Positions 1 to 11,925 are shown, counted from the first letter of the stretch. The stretch is 64,000 nucleotides of DNA from Lactarius indigo (GCA_025766275.1 JAFKAC010000008.1:1922001-1986000), one strand, 5' to 3'. The notes: a model not told the origin generated them from the letters alone. Program-made: numbers and translations.

Positions 1-639
1 TTCGCCAGCGCGTCCCGAGGCGATAGAAGCGCACCCTTTCCAAGGCGACTTCATAACGCCCTCTCGACGCCACCCACTTTGGTGTGTTAATTCCATGCAC
101 ATCTACTCCAAAATCAAGATGCAACGATGCGTTCTCCGTGAGAAGGCGTAACACTGAAAGGGGGACCAAACGTCATGTCTTCATTTACCCAGTAAAGACG
201 TCATCACTATCGCTACAGTCCTCCTTGGCTACCAGAGATCCAGATACCAGAAGACCCCATAAGGGACCAACCGTGCACAGAGTTACACTCAGAAAGTGGT
301 CGTTCAGATGTCATTATCAGTTGCTGGCTGCGACAATCATCTAGACCGCGGGCAAACTCGGCGAGGGCTGAATTGACAAATTTGACATCATGGCTTCAAT
401 TGGCTTGGGCCGCGTGACAATTTGGTCCAGCAAATCGGGTCACATATGCGAGCACTCTGGTCATTGTCATCTGCGGTCCAAATTCCAAGTGCTTGCTGTC
501 AGCGCTCTGGTAAAGTCTTTGTAAAACCCCACTCAGCCAACGCTCTTGCAACTGGCTTCCTAGCTCGATCCGCGCACCCGCAGATGCAACAACGTACCGG
601 TACAAATAGAGGGCTGGGCCCACTCGTCATGTATCATCC
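1..639. other. unassigned left edge
   Basis: No recognisable protein family, RNA gene or repeat was found here. The right end, from about 540, resembles the stretch just upstream of the second aldo/keto reductase (about 1600-1690). It includes a shared TACAAATA-like A/T motif (600-607 and 1637-1644), so it is probably the old promoter of the tandem reductase copy that follows. Confidence 0.4.
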
Positions 640-1470
640 GCCAACTCCGACCCTCAGTACTCTCCTCCCCCTCCCCGTCCAACAGAACTCGGACGTTATC
701 GTACACTCTCGCCCCTTGCGGGCCCGCGTGTGTCGCCCTTTTTTTTGGATTATTATATTCTGGGACAGTATCAAAAATACAAGACTGGTCTTTGCATAGC
801 GAAATTTAATGTAGGGCAGTCTAGAGCTGAGCTCACGTGCATTGGTAAGTTAATCGTAAATAGCCGAAGCTATGCTTGTGTCGCCCATGCAGCTCGGCGC
901 TATGAGGAATGAGCATCGGCAATTAGTGGCAGGAATTTGGATTGGGTTCGATGGATATGACAGATTCCTTTAAGCTTCTCGATGCCTACTGAGACACCGG
1001 CATGCGTCGTTGTACTCGCACACTTTCCCTAAGTATGTGGTCCCGTTCCATACCCCTTCCCAGGGCAACTTCATCGACACGGCAAACACTTAGTGAGCTC
1101 TCACTAGATCTCATCACCACCTACGAGGACATGATCTTATTGATTCTAACCACTACAGTCAAGATGAATCTTCCGAAGCCCTCATCGGGGGAGTGGGCTG
1201 AGAAGCGTGAAATTTGTGACACGGACGAGTAGTAGTTGCCATCGCGTACCACCTACAAAAGCTGTCCTACGTGTTTCCGATCATTGGCAGTCGAAAGGTC
1301 GAACAGCTCAAGGAGAACACGGGCGCACAGGAGATTTCCCTGACGACAGAGCAGAACAAGCGCATCGGGGAGGCCACGCCTTTCAGTCAGGGCTTCCCAA
1401 ACAGCATGATTGCACGTGTCTCGTCTATTGGCCGGCTTGACACCTACGACAGCCGTTATGCGTAGTCCGC
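640..1470 (+). pseudogene. aldo/keto reductase pseudogene (tandem copy 1)
   Basis: This is a broken sister of the intact reductase at 1690-3185. Its parts follow in order: a decayed proline-rich N-terminus (about 650-728), a 138-bp insertion (739-876), a segment ending LLDAY followed by an in-frame stop near 988, the GNFIDTANT block (about 1071-1097) with its intron, and QDESS...GEWAEKREI. At about 1225 the sequence jumps straight to [17 protein letters not shown] and the C-terminal block. Compared with the neighbour, the whole middle of the enzyme is deleted, including the catalytic lysine and histidine regions (roughly residues 125-310). The stop, insertion and deletion together make a functional enzyme very unlikely. 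The family reduces aryl aldehydes with NADPH. Confidence 0.8.
739..876 (-). mobile_element. short retroposon (SINE-like) with target-site duplication
   Basis: A 138-bp insertion splits the N-terminal exon of the reductase pseudogene. It is bounded by a perfect 10-bp direct repeat TGTGTCGCCC (729-738 and 877-886), which is present once at the same place in the intact neighbour. On the plus strand it starts with eight T, so on the minus strand it ends in a poly-A tail. The bases next to the tail (TTCTGGGACAGTA, then ACAAGACTGGTC) recur beside poly-T runs at 10376 and 32433, which defines a small family. No Pol III promoter boxes are clear, so it may be a SINE or a truncated LINE 3' end. Confidence 0.75.
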
Positions 1471-1689
1471 TGGATACTACGACCGCGTACCGTTTCCACA
1501 GCAAATCACCCCCGCGAAGCAGCAGTGAGCATTTGAGCAAGCTGGTGATACACCCGCCAGTCGGAATAATAAACTTAGAGTATGATAAGTGGTTGTCACT
1601 CCAGAATAACTCGACCGAAAACCCAGCCTTGCCAGTACAAATAGTGGGTTGGGACCACTCACCATGCGTCACCAGCCAACCCTTCTCAG

Positions 1690-3185
1690 ATGGTGTTTCT
1701 GTACGCTCCCCCGCCTCCCCCGCCTACCAAGCTCGGCCGTTATCGCACTCTCTCGCCTCTCGCAGGCGTGCGTGTGTCGCCCTTGCAACTCGGTGCTATG
1801 AGCATCGGCAGCAAGTGGCAAGAATTCGGGGTGGGCTCGATGGATAAAACGAATTCCTTCGGGCTTCTCGATGCTTACTTTGACGCGGGCGTGAGTCCTC
1901 TTCGCTTTCCCTATGTATGCGGTCCTGATTACTGCTGTCACCAGGGCAACTTCATCGACACGGCAAACACTTAGTGAGCCCTCACTAGATCCCGTTATAC
2001 CCACTTAGGCGGTTGGAGACATGAGCTGATTTCTCTAACTACAGTCAAGACGAATCCTCTGAGGCCTTCATCGGTGAGTGGGCCGAGAAACGTGGAATCC
2101 GCGATCAGCTCGTTATCGCAACCAAGGTCCATCTCTCAGTCTTATTCTCGCCAGTCTTTATTCCTGACTCCCGAGATGCGGTACAGTATTCCACCAACTA
2201 CAAGCGCACCCTAGGTGACCACATGGTGAACTATTCGGGGAACAGTACCAAGTCGCTTCACCTTTCCGTGGATGCTTCGCTCAAAAAGCTGCGGACGACC
2301 TATATCGACATTCTGTACGTGCATTGGTGGGACTATACCACCTCCGTCGAAGAGGTCGTCAATTCGCTCCACATTCTCGTTCAGCAAGGCAAGGTCCTCT
2401 ATCTCGTATGCCGTCTACTTGGGCGTATCCTCCGCGAACGCCGTTGACGGCGCCGCCCAGGGCATCTCGGATACTCCCGCCTGGGTGGTTTCCAAGGCGA
2501 ATCAGTACGCGAAGGACCATGGAAAGACACCCTTCAGCATCTACCAGGGTAGCTGGTCTGTTTTCGATCGATCCTTTGAACGGGATATCATTCCTATGGC
2601 GCGCTCTGAGGGTCTCGCGCTGGCTCCTTGGGGGGTACTTGGCGCTGGAAAGATCGTCGAGGAAACCCGTCGCAGGGAGAAAAGTCGCACGATATTCGGC
2701 TCCAATTTGGAACGCACACCTGAGCAGACGAAGGTGTACGACGTGCTCGAGGAGATTGGGAAGGAAGTGGGTACAGAGAGCCTCACAGCGAGTAAGTGAG
2801 GGGCGTCATTGCAACCGCAAGAATTTCGGACCGGGGGCTGACAATCACGGACGAAACAGTTGCCATCGCTTACCACCTGCAAAAGCTTCCCTACGTGTTC
2901 CCAATCATCGGGGGCCGAAGAGTAGAACAGCTCATGGAGAATATCGCCGCGCTGGACATTTCTCTGACAGCAGAGCAAATAAAGCGCATCGAAGAAGCCT
3001 CGCCTTTCGATCCGGGCTTCCCACACGTCATGATCGTACGCATTGTCTCGTCCATTGACCGGCTTACACGAGCAAGTTTGGTTGACGTGATTGCGTATAA
3101 GGGTAATGGGACTTCTGACACCTATTACGCGCAGTCTGCTGGACACTGCGACCGCGTACCGTTTCCGCAATCAATCGCCCCATGA
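1690..3185 (+). CDS. aldo/keto reductase, aryl-alcohol dehydrogenase type
   Basis: Predicted NADPH-dependent cytosolic reductase of the fungal aryl-alcohol dehydrogenase (AKR9-like) group, which interconverts aryl aldehydes and alcohols during lignin metabolism. Seven exons give one frame: 1690-1890, 1945-1973, 2045-2126, 2187-2405, 2461-2791, 2860-3035, 3102-3185. Every junction restores the family sequence. The AKR tetrad is visible: Asp in NFIDTAN, Tyr in NTYQDES (codon split by intron 2), Lys in VIATK and His in LYVHWWD. The C-terminal cofactor region contains [12 protein letters not shown]. The start at 1690 begins the typical proline-rich leader ([14 protein letters not shown]). The gene lies just downstream of a broken tandem copy. 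Intron 3 (2127-2186, donor GTCCAT) is the least certain junction, but it is in phase either way. Substrate is inferred from the family only. Confidence 0.85.
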
Positions 3186-3815
3186 TTTCCTGGCAGGAGG
3201 GAAAATGAGCTCTGAACCGGCTAGCTGTACGCCCGCCAGTTGGTTTTTTTTTTTTTTTTGTTTTCGGGCTTTCCGAGTTGAAGTTGACTGTATAATAGTA
3301 TGTATACCCGAGACTAGAAGTATATCAAATTTGTAGTCGAGCACTACGGCCTACGAGTCGGAGTCCCGTCTCTGACGTGATGCGCCACTTTGGACCAAGC
3401 GCCACTCCTGAGTTTTTGCATGTACAGTACCACGCACTTAAGTAAGACATTTGAAGGACGTCGTGGTTGGGAAGCGACTGCATGCTCTAGAGACGCCTCA
3501 AACTTTGTACTTGAGATCGATTCCTGAGCTTCCGTGTTTGACTCAAGTCCGTTGGAACCGATAAGGGGCAGAGGCAACGAGAACTGAGTGCGCCGAAGGG
3601 CCTATGACAAGAGTGTGAGATAGAATGTGAGATTCCAAGTACCAACACGACAGTCCTTTGTGGTATCTACAGCAGTCCACTTCCCCATCCAAGAGAGCAA
3701 GTAACGACGATACAACTTAGCAGAGAGACAATGTCCTGGGAAAAACAAACAAAAAAAAAACGAAAGAATAAATGCAGGGTATACTGATGTGCCGTTAATA
3801 TGTTTATGTAATAGG
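3186..3815. other. intergenic, convergent 3' ends
   Basis: This lies between the reductase stop and the stop of copper radical oxidase 1. It holds a run of about 17 T near 3242-3258 and a purine-rich A run near 3750-3760. No gene was recognised. Confidence 0.5.
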
Positions 3816-6796
3816 TCAGACGCCAGGAAGATTGAAGCCAGGCAGCGCGGGCCATTTCCCGAGGCTCGCCGGGTCGCCTCCAATCCGAACGAATACGCCA
3901 TGCGACGGCGTTTCACCATCCAGGATGAACAGCTGGTGCCAGCCCGGCGGCGAGACGCGCGCGTTTGGCGGGGCAGTGACGGTACAGATATTGTTTCCCG
4001 AACACGAGAAGGCGGGGAAGATCGTGCGGCCGCCCATGGCGTTTCCATGCGTGCTCGACGTCGCCGCGACCAGCGACACTCGCATGCCGGACGTCTGGCC
4101 CTGATACAGCTGTACGTCTATCTGGTACTGCCCGCCGTAGGCCCAGTCCGTGTTCGGGATAGTCACGACAGGTTGCGTGAGGCCCTCATTCAGGTACGGC
4201 GGGATGTACACCTCGATCCGGAGCTCCTCTGGAAACTTGCGCGTTTCTGGTGCATCGTACGGGTTTGGGTCTGAACCTGACACGAGCACACGCCCATCGG
4301 GGAGCAGTGTCGCTTCCGAATGGTACATCCGCGCGATCGTAGTGCTGTTTAGGGTCGAGATACGCGCCCCGACGGGTTGCGACGGGTCGTAGAGCAGCGC
4401 GGATAAGTTCGGGATATCTGCGGCATCGAAACCTGCAACGCCTTGTTGCGCGCCATTCATGATCATGAACGTGCCATCCGGGAGTGCCACCATGCAAGGC
4501 ATCACGCGTTTAGACGGCTAGATAACAATATGTTATTCGATAGTTAGATGGGAAAAGAAATGTACGGACCATGCGTTCGATGGCCCAAGTTGGGTTTGTG
4601 GCCTCGGGCTGAATGGACACACAATTATCGAGGGCATTACCACCAGAGTCAGAGCCACCACAGATCAGCACCGTTGTCTCGTCCGTAAAAGGAGCGCGTT
4701 GGGGAAAAAGAACTGAGGCGCCTTCAAAAGGGTAATTACGACCAGCAAGGGGGTTCCCCACGGAGCCTGGGATATTGGGGAGAACTTTGACAGTAGCGAA
4801 GGTGACCGGGTCGAGAAGGCGCGCCTCATTGTAGTACCCTATCACCCTATGTCAGCTAAGACGATTCTAGGAGAACTCTTAACGCACCGGCAAAGATAAG
4901 GCCGCTAGGGAGAACATGGAGGAATGGGTATAGATTGTTGGGGTCAGTGCGATTGAGCCAGTCCAGGAACACCTGTGTATCGCCACCGGGTATGCGAGGG
5001 AGGATCTCAAGCGTCGGGACCGCCGGCCCATTCGGCCCATTCTCGCCGCCCATCACCAGAACGCTGCCATTCGACAAAACGAGCGCTGTCGGATACCAAC
5101 GTCCACTCTGCATAAGAGTGCCTCTCTGAGAACGAGTGTGCGAAGATGAACCTGCTACACCTACCTGAAGTATAAAATTCACTGGATCTTCCTCCCAGTC
5201 GTTCGTCCCATTCACCCCAGCCGATCCGGCTGGCGCATAAAGTCGCATTCCAAACGTCGATTCATCCGAGTAGCCACCAACATTGAGGATTCGTCCGGCT
5301 TTATCAGGAAGGACAACTGCACCCGAGCAGAACACGTCCGATTTCACATGCATCTCACGCCACGCATGAGAAAAGTCATTGACCAGGCTCAGGTCGAGCT
5401 CGTATGCGCCAGTCGAGTTTTGGAATTCTGACGTGCCGAATTTCTCGAGAAAGGAAACTTTCCCGTTGATCCCGACGGTAGCGAGCAGTGGAGGTACGAG
5501 GCCGGGGACCAGGTACTACGGCGATGACTCCTCAGCACCACAAGCACACAAAGGTAAGGAAAACGTGAATACCTCATAGCGACCAGTGTTCCCAGGGGTG
5601 CCCCAAGAGTTAAGGGTGCCGTTCCAAAGGTAGAGTTGCAACCTCCAGGCGTCTCCACAAAGGTGGAGAGAATCACCAGAGCACGCCATCGTGCAATCGC
5701 TCTCGGGGGCACTTGTTCCACCATTGTTGGTGATATCCGCGACATCCCCGCACCCTAGATCAAGCACCCGTTTCTGTAAGTAGGAGCCTCACCCACTGCC
5801 ACGGGACATACAGCACTCGTGTCCAAATTCCATACCCGCCGCGGGGTATCCAAACGCTGAGCATTGAGAAAGGCAATTTTCAGCAGAGTTGTCGTCTGTG
5901 AGGATGATATGGTACGGGAACACGTGATTAGGTGCAGGTTCACTGACGATCCAAGAAATCGTGAGCAGCTGGACCGAATATATATGGACATAAACGCACG
6001 CCAGACATCGAGAATACTCCCACTGTCCAGGAAGGTCTGTCGTCTGCACGGTCGGTGCAGCCCTGGAAGCGTAAACAGAGACCCGATTCAATCCATCACG
6101 TGCTTCGCTAAGGTTTATCTTAGCTGCCCAGTCTACACGACCCACAGAAGTAAATCGGATAACCTACATCTTATTGCCATCCCGCGCGTTCGGCAATCAG
6201 AATCAGGGGCTATTAAAGCGCCGTCTACAAGACCCTCACCGCAGACTGTAACGAGGGAGGCGCCGCTTAAATCGTGACGCAATGACAGATTGACGATGAA
6301 ACGTACGACATTGTACACCAGTGTTCTAATCTTGCAAGCGTGAAGTTTTGAGCTGCGCACGAGGTAAGGCATGTCTCGATGGTCAAAGTTTTGGTCATCG
6401 GACAAGCTCTGTTTGGAAGATACGCGACTGCACGTTGTCCCTGAGTCATTGCTCTTTTTTTAGTATAAAACATTCCTCGTGCGCAGATAAAACGTACACC
6501 CTAATGCGGAATAAGTGTTAAAGAATGTTCCATTATAGAATGACAGCGCAGTGGAACCCACGTGTAGCACCCCAGCGTGGTCCATCCTAGTGGAACGGCA
6601 TCGTATTGTTGGAGACGGAAGTGATGTGCGTCACTAGAATGAGGGCTGCTGTTATGAGACTCCAAGGGGCTCGCATGTATGAACTGTGGTTGGATGAGTG
6701 ACTACGAAAAGACATGATAGGAGCTTAACGCGTACTGGCACAACGGCAAGCAAAGCGGCAAGTTCGAAAGGGTGTCGAACGCATCATACTCGCCAT
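3816..6796 (-). pseudogene. WSC-domain copper radical oxidase, copy 1 (frameshifted)
   Basis: This family (glyoxal-oxidase-like copper radical oxidases) oxidises aldehydes or alcohols and makes H2O2 for extracellular peroxidases. Read on the minus strand: signal peptide exon from 6796, two WSC domains (about 6560-5520), then the seven-bladed oxidase core. Catalytic residues are preserved: Cys in DVFCSG with Tyr in GRWYPT (the thioether pair), Tyr-His in RMYHSEA and His in SSTHGNA. The C-terminus ends in the family-type LPGV at 3816. Two single-base insertions break the N-terminal half relative to the paralogs. One lies in the signal peptide near 6764 (CTTTCGAAC versus CTTTCAAC in copy 3). The other lies in WSC domain 1 near 6319-6321 (ACACCAGTG versus ACACCGTG). 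Introns, for example 4518-4569, are shared with the other copies. Probably a recent pseudogene with an intact catalytic core. Confidence 0.8.
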
Positions 6797-8369
6797 GGCC
6801 ATGTAGATGCGCTAACGAATGCCGAAACGAGGTTCTTAAGGTATTCGAGTGCAGGGGTAAAAGAAGGGAACATCAGAAGAACGTGACACGACGCCAAATG
6901 CACGATGACTCACCTTTCGAAGGAAGAAACAGTACCAAGAGCCCAAAGAATGGTCACAACAACACCTCCCAGAGCTTATGGTGTTCGTTTGGGACGGGAC
7001 TCTGGACCCGCTTTGCAATCACTATGGAAACGAAGCTGTGAGTGAGGAGGAAAGGTGGAGCGCTCTTGAGTACAAGAAGTAGTCATTTGGGGAGTTAATA
7101 GACAGACCGTGTATCACGGATAGTTTGATGCATGGAAAGCACATCGATCCATGAGAAAAAAGAGGCCACGATGCGGGTGGAGAAGGTCGTGGCAGTAACA
7201 GCGGCGATCTGGGAGAAGAGCTGCCATCGTGTCCTTCATCGCAAATCAAATGCTTCACACTGCGCTTCAAGTTTGTATAGTCCCCGGAAGCGTCCTGTCG
7301 GCATGTGCATGGAGAAGCAGAAACCGAGCAACTGTTCGCCAACTGGAGAAAGACGGATCAGATGTCACGTGGTCGCGTGGAGCACAGCACGGCGACTCGG
7401 ATGTTCCCGAGTTGTTTCCGTCCTACATCTTTGATCAGACCTAGAGCCAAGGTCGTTATCTACTACACGCCAAGTCCGGCAACCTCGTCGCTCACGGGGA
7501 GCAGCCACCGACATCAATCAAACGACCTTCAAAGCGGGAGATAGTGCGTAATATGCGGAAGCGACAGCCCCGTCAAAGAAGTATCGCTAATTTCTTTCGC
7601 TGATCGGATGTCAGATGCCGAGTTTCGATTTGGGGTTATGAAGAATGGAGTCCCAACGTGCCAGCTAGGCAACGCACTCTCCTTTTTGGGGGGCTTCTCG
7701 GCGTCCCTGGACCCATACAGTAGGCGACTACATACTTCCTCCACCGGCCATACATGACGACAGACCAGAAATCAGCCACCTCTCACCCGTCTCGTGTGAA
7801 TCCCTAGGTCAACTGATCATGATGTAGATGACGACGCCTTCCAAATGGCGCGCATTAGTACAATGGGCTTTACTTCGAAAAAAGTCAACTGTCGCTCTTT
7901 CACCGCCATTGTTGGTTGTAATTTCTTGGCTACTATTCAAAATTCCATGCAAACGTCATGGTCTCTCAGTATCTCCTGCATCTGCCCGCCTTGATGGGGT
8001 TCCGACTTCTATTGACCTCATACTATGGGAACAGTAATAACTGCATTCTTGGTATCCTTAATGTCATTGCAGAAGCACCAAGCTCTCTGCCGCCGATGTT
8101 CTTCGAAGGTGGAGATGCCATGTGCTCTTCACCTCGTCATATGACACCCAGACCCTATGTTCGCCCAGCTCACAGTGGTCCTAAACTCTCGTTTCAAACA
8201 TGTGGTGAGCAGTCGTGAACGAGCACATTGTGTATTCAGACATCTTACCTAAACACTTGATTTTTCACTTGCTCACCCCCGCCTTTCCTCCTCCTGACTC
8301 GTGTCAGGGCTTCACGAAGTACGTTTCACCGCGCTCCGCTGAGGTCGGAGTAATCCACTAGACAGTCTG
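6797..8369. other. upstream region of copper radical oxidase 1, no gene recognised
   Basis: This is the 5' flank of the oxidase gene. It is shared with the flank of copy 3 (44917-45790 and 47768-48280) and, more weakly, with that of copy 2 (about 37000-37200). It contains the uninterrupted equivalent of the LINE target site near 7830-7845. Short open frames are present but none resembles a known family. Confidence 0.5.
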
Positions 8370-9371
8370 TTGATCGCGAAGAAAAGCTGCCAATCGTTTT
8401 CGGTCGGAGAAACGGGTTCGGGTCGCGCCAGGACCCGAACTCGCGTCTCGTCTGCAGCTTGTCTTGCGGTGAGGGCTATTGTATCTGTCCAGAGAGAGCG
8501 AGCCGTTTACCCTCGTGCAAAAGGCAAGTCTTTTCAACTGCGGTCTCCTGACCATTGGGACCTTGTCGGTGAAGGTACCCGACGCGGATAAGAGTGTGTT
8601 AGTTTCGGGCATAATGTGCTATAGACATCGGTTCTGATGCTTCGGCCAACATTTGGATACGTGGTGAAGAAGCAAGGCGAAAACAATGCGAGGCACAGAC
8701 AGAGATCGCCATTTCCCACTTCCCTAAATTAATGTAGTGTCTCCTGGAAAAGTTGACAGCTTCTATCACCGGGGCTTCTGAATCTAACTCAAGTATCGTT
8801 GGAGGCATGTGCATCTCCTCGTGCATGACGTAAACCAATCCATCTCGACACGTGGCGCTGTCACCTGTAACCCCCGAAGGCTGTCAGATGGTGCGCATCC
8901 AGGCGCTCAGTATTTTCCATCTATTTCAGGACGTCGGAGATGTGCGCGACGTACACGGGTTACATGCAAGCAGGAACGCTCAGGGTTCAGGGTAGGATAT
9001 AATTGTCAACACGTGAGACAATTTCGCCTCATTCGTCCTCAGCAGACAGACTTTCGACGACCCCGTCCTGCGGCGATGAGGTATGTGTGAGCACTACGCC
9101 ACTTGACACACACGACGCCACCAACATACGAGGTCTCCTTTTTCCAGTTCTTGCTCTGTCCCCGACAGATCTTTTGAGTGTTCTTGACGTCTTCACCGCC
9201 ATCGAGTTCCAAATGGCCAGGATGTTCCCACACGAGTACTACACACGCGATCAGATTGAGGGCATAGTCCCCGTTTCGTCAGGGGTGAAGAATCTGCCGA
9301 ATGCCAGTGTGTACTCTGCCCTTTCATGCAAGCTTTATGGGCATGCGCGAACCGTAAAAACACCTCTCTGA
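8370..9371 (+). pseudogene. decayed coding relic, unidentified (copy 1)
   Basis: Coding-like blocks lie in changing frames. One near 9085-9371 includes THDATNIRGL, FPHEYYTRDQIEGI and a stop at 9369. Matching blocks sit at 48390-49140, where the frames are longer (for example FDCGLLSIATPWD and PVAPEGYQMVRIQAH). The two copies share amino-acid blocks but not a continuous frame, so this looks like a decaying gene of unknown family. A perfect 9-bp inverted repeat (GTTCGGGTC, 7-nt loop, GACCCGAAC) occurs at 8416-8440 in this copy only. Confidence 0.4.
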
Positions 9372-9671
9372 GAAGTGTCTACGAGACCAATGCGGAGCGC
9401 ACCGATACCTCATGGGCGCCCGTTCTTAGGCCTTTCTAGCAAAATGCCATCACGTATCACTAGATATTAATTAATTAACAGTGAACCAAGTAATGAATAT
9501 GAGGGAGACATTACTCCAGGAATCCACCTAGTACTCCGGTTCATATAGAGCTGGTTCAAAGGGCAGGCGGAGCGATATATAGAGTCGAGGTTATTATCTC
9601 TGCAATGAGATTGAAGATGCATCGGTCAATAACTGGCACGCGTCAACGTAGAATACAAGCACAAGCACACA

Positions 9672-10120
9672 AGATGTGTGTCATCATGTTGGCGCCGATG
9701 CGCTAATATCGTCACCGTCTCATCCTGGGCAGATCGCCAAGTCCAATGATCTCTCGATGAGTACGATACAGGCCTTTCTAGCTGCCCTGAAGGGAGTAAA
9801 TGCTCTAGAAATCAAAATCCCACATTTTCACCGTCGCCAGCCCATTGCTCCAGGCGCTCACCGGTGCTCACCATTCGAGGTGTGAGTCCTCCACGTCTTT
9901 CCTCAAACAATCATCCACCATGGTAATCCTCTCACCAGTAAGTGAAGCAATGCAGGAAGAGTATGAATTGGTGATGCGAAAGCTTTCCAGAATCACAAAC
10001 ATCGTCAGCAATGTCTGTGAGAGATACTGGTATAACCATCGAAATCTCCCGGTCAGCCTGGGCGCCATTCTGCAGTTCGTGCAGAGTCGCCCATTCTAAT
10101 AGTCGTCTTTCCCCATGATT
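9672..10120 (+). pseudogene. STAND-type N-terminal adaptor relic (copy 1)
   Basis: Two exon-like blocks resemble the helical N-terminal region common to Agaricomycete STAND and kinase proteins. The first has SNDLS...QAFLAALKGVNALE..IP. It is followed by an intron-like gap (GTGAGT at about 9882, CAG near 9940) and then EEYELVMRKLSRITNIV and SLGAILQFVQS with a stop near 10098. No NACHT or kinase part follows. The second copy is at 49700-50130. Read as a truncated remnant; no catalytic domain is present. Confidence 0.5.
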
Positions 10121-10375
10121 CCTGTGGCCCGGTGAACTACCAGGGAGCTGGATTGTGTCTAACACGTACCGAAGAAGTGCGCAAGGTCAAAAGACTCCAA
10201 GTCGGCTCACTGTTGAACGTTGAAAACTCGACATGTACAGGCAGTGATGCGGTGAATATGTCAGGTTCTCGATCTGCGTTAGTTGAACAGTGCGAATATT
10301 TACAAGGCTCGAAATGGGCCACCGAAATGTAATCACTCCATCGCTCTAATTCTCCCATGCGCTCGTATTTCACTC

Positions 10376-10440
10376 TTTTTTTTTTGGATCCATGTTTATT
10401 CCGGGGTACATAACAGAGTTACAGACCGGTCGTAGGAGTG
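10376..10440 (-). mobile_element. short retroposon 3' end (family of 739-876)
   Basis: A run of ten T (10376-10385) is followed by GGATCCATGTTTATTCCGGG and, slightly on, ACAGACCGGTCG. This matches the tail-adjacent bases of the copies at 739 and 32433. On the minus strand the unit reads AATAAACATGGATCC followed by poly-A, so an AATAAA signal sits just before the tail. It lies where duplication copy 1 loses similarity to copy 2. The far end and a target-site duplication are not clear. Confidence 0.55.
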
Positions 10441-10544
10441 AGTCACTACGTTTGTGAAATGCGATAGTCTATGGGAGGTGCCCCCGAGTCGTATGTAAAT
10501 AGTAACCGAAGCTCAGAGAAATATTAAGAAAACCTGCCACCATC

Positions 10545-10660
10545 TCGCGCTCGGCCAGCTCAAGCTTGAGGGTCGGGTCAAGGGCCTCGATGTCGCTACC
10601 TGCAAACGTGGCGAAATGCATTGTGAGCGAATGTCGTGCGCGCAAGGCGACGTGCATGCG
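10545..10660 (-). pseudogene. NAPE-PLD-like metallo-hydrolase fragment
   Basis: On the minus strand the frame contains LRARHSLTMHFATFAGSDIE and then LDPTLKLELAE. This resembles the last conserved block of fungal N-acylphosphatidylethanolamine phospholipase D-like beta-lactamase-fold hydrolases, where a His in the MHFATF-type motif helps bind zinc. Only this block is present. Related fragments lie at 13665-14093, 53533-53835 and 56832-57338. Confidence 0.5.
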
Positions 10661-11039
10661 CAGGGTGTTTAAGTGGCAAGAATGTACTTACGGGTATGTA
10701 AGATCTAATGATGGAAGCGGCGTTACAGTAGCAGATTTTGCTTACCGGGTCGGGTCGGGTGGTATGCCGGCTCGCGTGATGCGACGTGATGTGTCGCGTA
10801 AACATAAACGCGCGGATTGACGCAGTCTTGTCTTATACCACGGCACCGCACGCTCGTTACAGTACCGACCATTCGCACAAGGCTACAAAGTGCGCAGTCC
10901 TTAGGTGATGTCTGATCCGCGCATCGGATCACTTTTCCTTGAAATCCCTCCTCTACACATGTCACGTGCCACCTCTGCCCAGCTCAACGAATAGCAGCGT
11001 TGCGATTCTCTTGCATGGGCAAAGAAATACCTTTCTTTC

Positions 11040-11350
11040 AAGCCACGATACGATGTAGCTCCCATCACTAGCGGGGTACCATTGCATTCTTCTACCAATC
11101 AAACGCGCGTGGCCCTCGGGCGACTCGCAAGCGCGGTTCTACGACGCCGAATCCGCAGTTCTTGTAACTTGGTCGGGGACGCCGTTCCTCAACATTGCCG
11201 TGGTGACGGCTTATTATCTTTTGACGGATTGTGGTGCTAGGTGAAGGCCGCTATTAGGATAAACCTGTGGCAGAATCTTTTTTCTTTGAACAGGCGACGC
11301 TAGATGTCAACGGGTCGGCCTACAACGCTGTGGATCCTTGCCTGATTGAA
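11040..11350 (+). pseudogene. unidentified decayed gene fragment (copy 1)
   Basis: A coding-like block contains SQARFYDAESAVLVTW, then GTPFLNIAVVTAYYL and LTDCGA. It is shared with 54200-54545. This copy has one extra G near 11120 that breaks the frame upstream of SQARF; the second copy reads through. No family was recognised. Confidence 0.35.
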
Positions 11351-11918
11351 CTCATGTACATCAAGTGACTGGTTTTTAATCCTTAAAATTGAATTCCGTG
11401 TAGGTGGGTTCACCCCAAGGACACGCACCCCAGACAAGCTAATTCAATTTTCAGAATGCGGCAAATACCTTAATGGACCCTTCAATTTCCACAGACCCAA
11501 CCGTGGACACGTCCTGTGCCACTTCGCTCCATATCTCGTGTCACTGGCACCCGGGCTGCGCTTTCAGCTACTATAACTACCATCTTTTCCGATGAAACGT
11601 GGTACGCGAGGTGACTTTATGTAAGTTATGTTCTGGGTGCTGTAGATCTTCCGGCGGCTTGGAGCTCAAGGCTATGGTTCTAGCTACGTGACACTGGAGA
11701 CGCTGCGGAGAAGTATGCCTCCCACTGGCAACGCGCATCTCACTGGCATTTCTTTGCGCACTTCTTATGCAATTTCGTCTCTTTTTGGCTTCGTCATCAT
11801 TCCCACAGGTAACGATCGTGTCGCAATGGGAATGAGCACACATCCGCGCTGGTCCCACATGTGTGCTTGAGATAGGTTCACCCATCCGTCTATTCGTGCA
11901 ACCTGGGCTCCCTGCGGG

Positions 11919-11925
11919 TATAAAA
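11919..11925 (+). promoter_or_regulatory. TATA box of LysM effector 1
   Basis: TATAAAA lies about 59 bp upstream of the start codon at 11984 and is conserved at the same distance in the duplicate (55091-55097). Confidence 0.7.
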
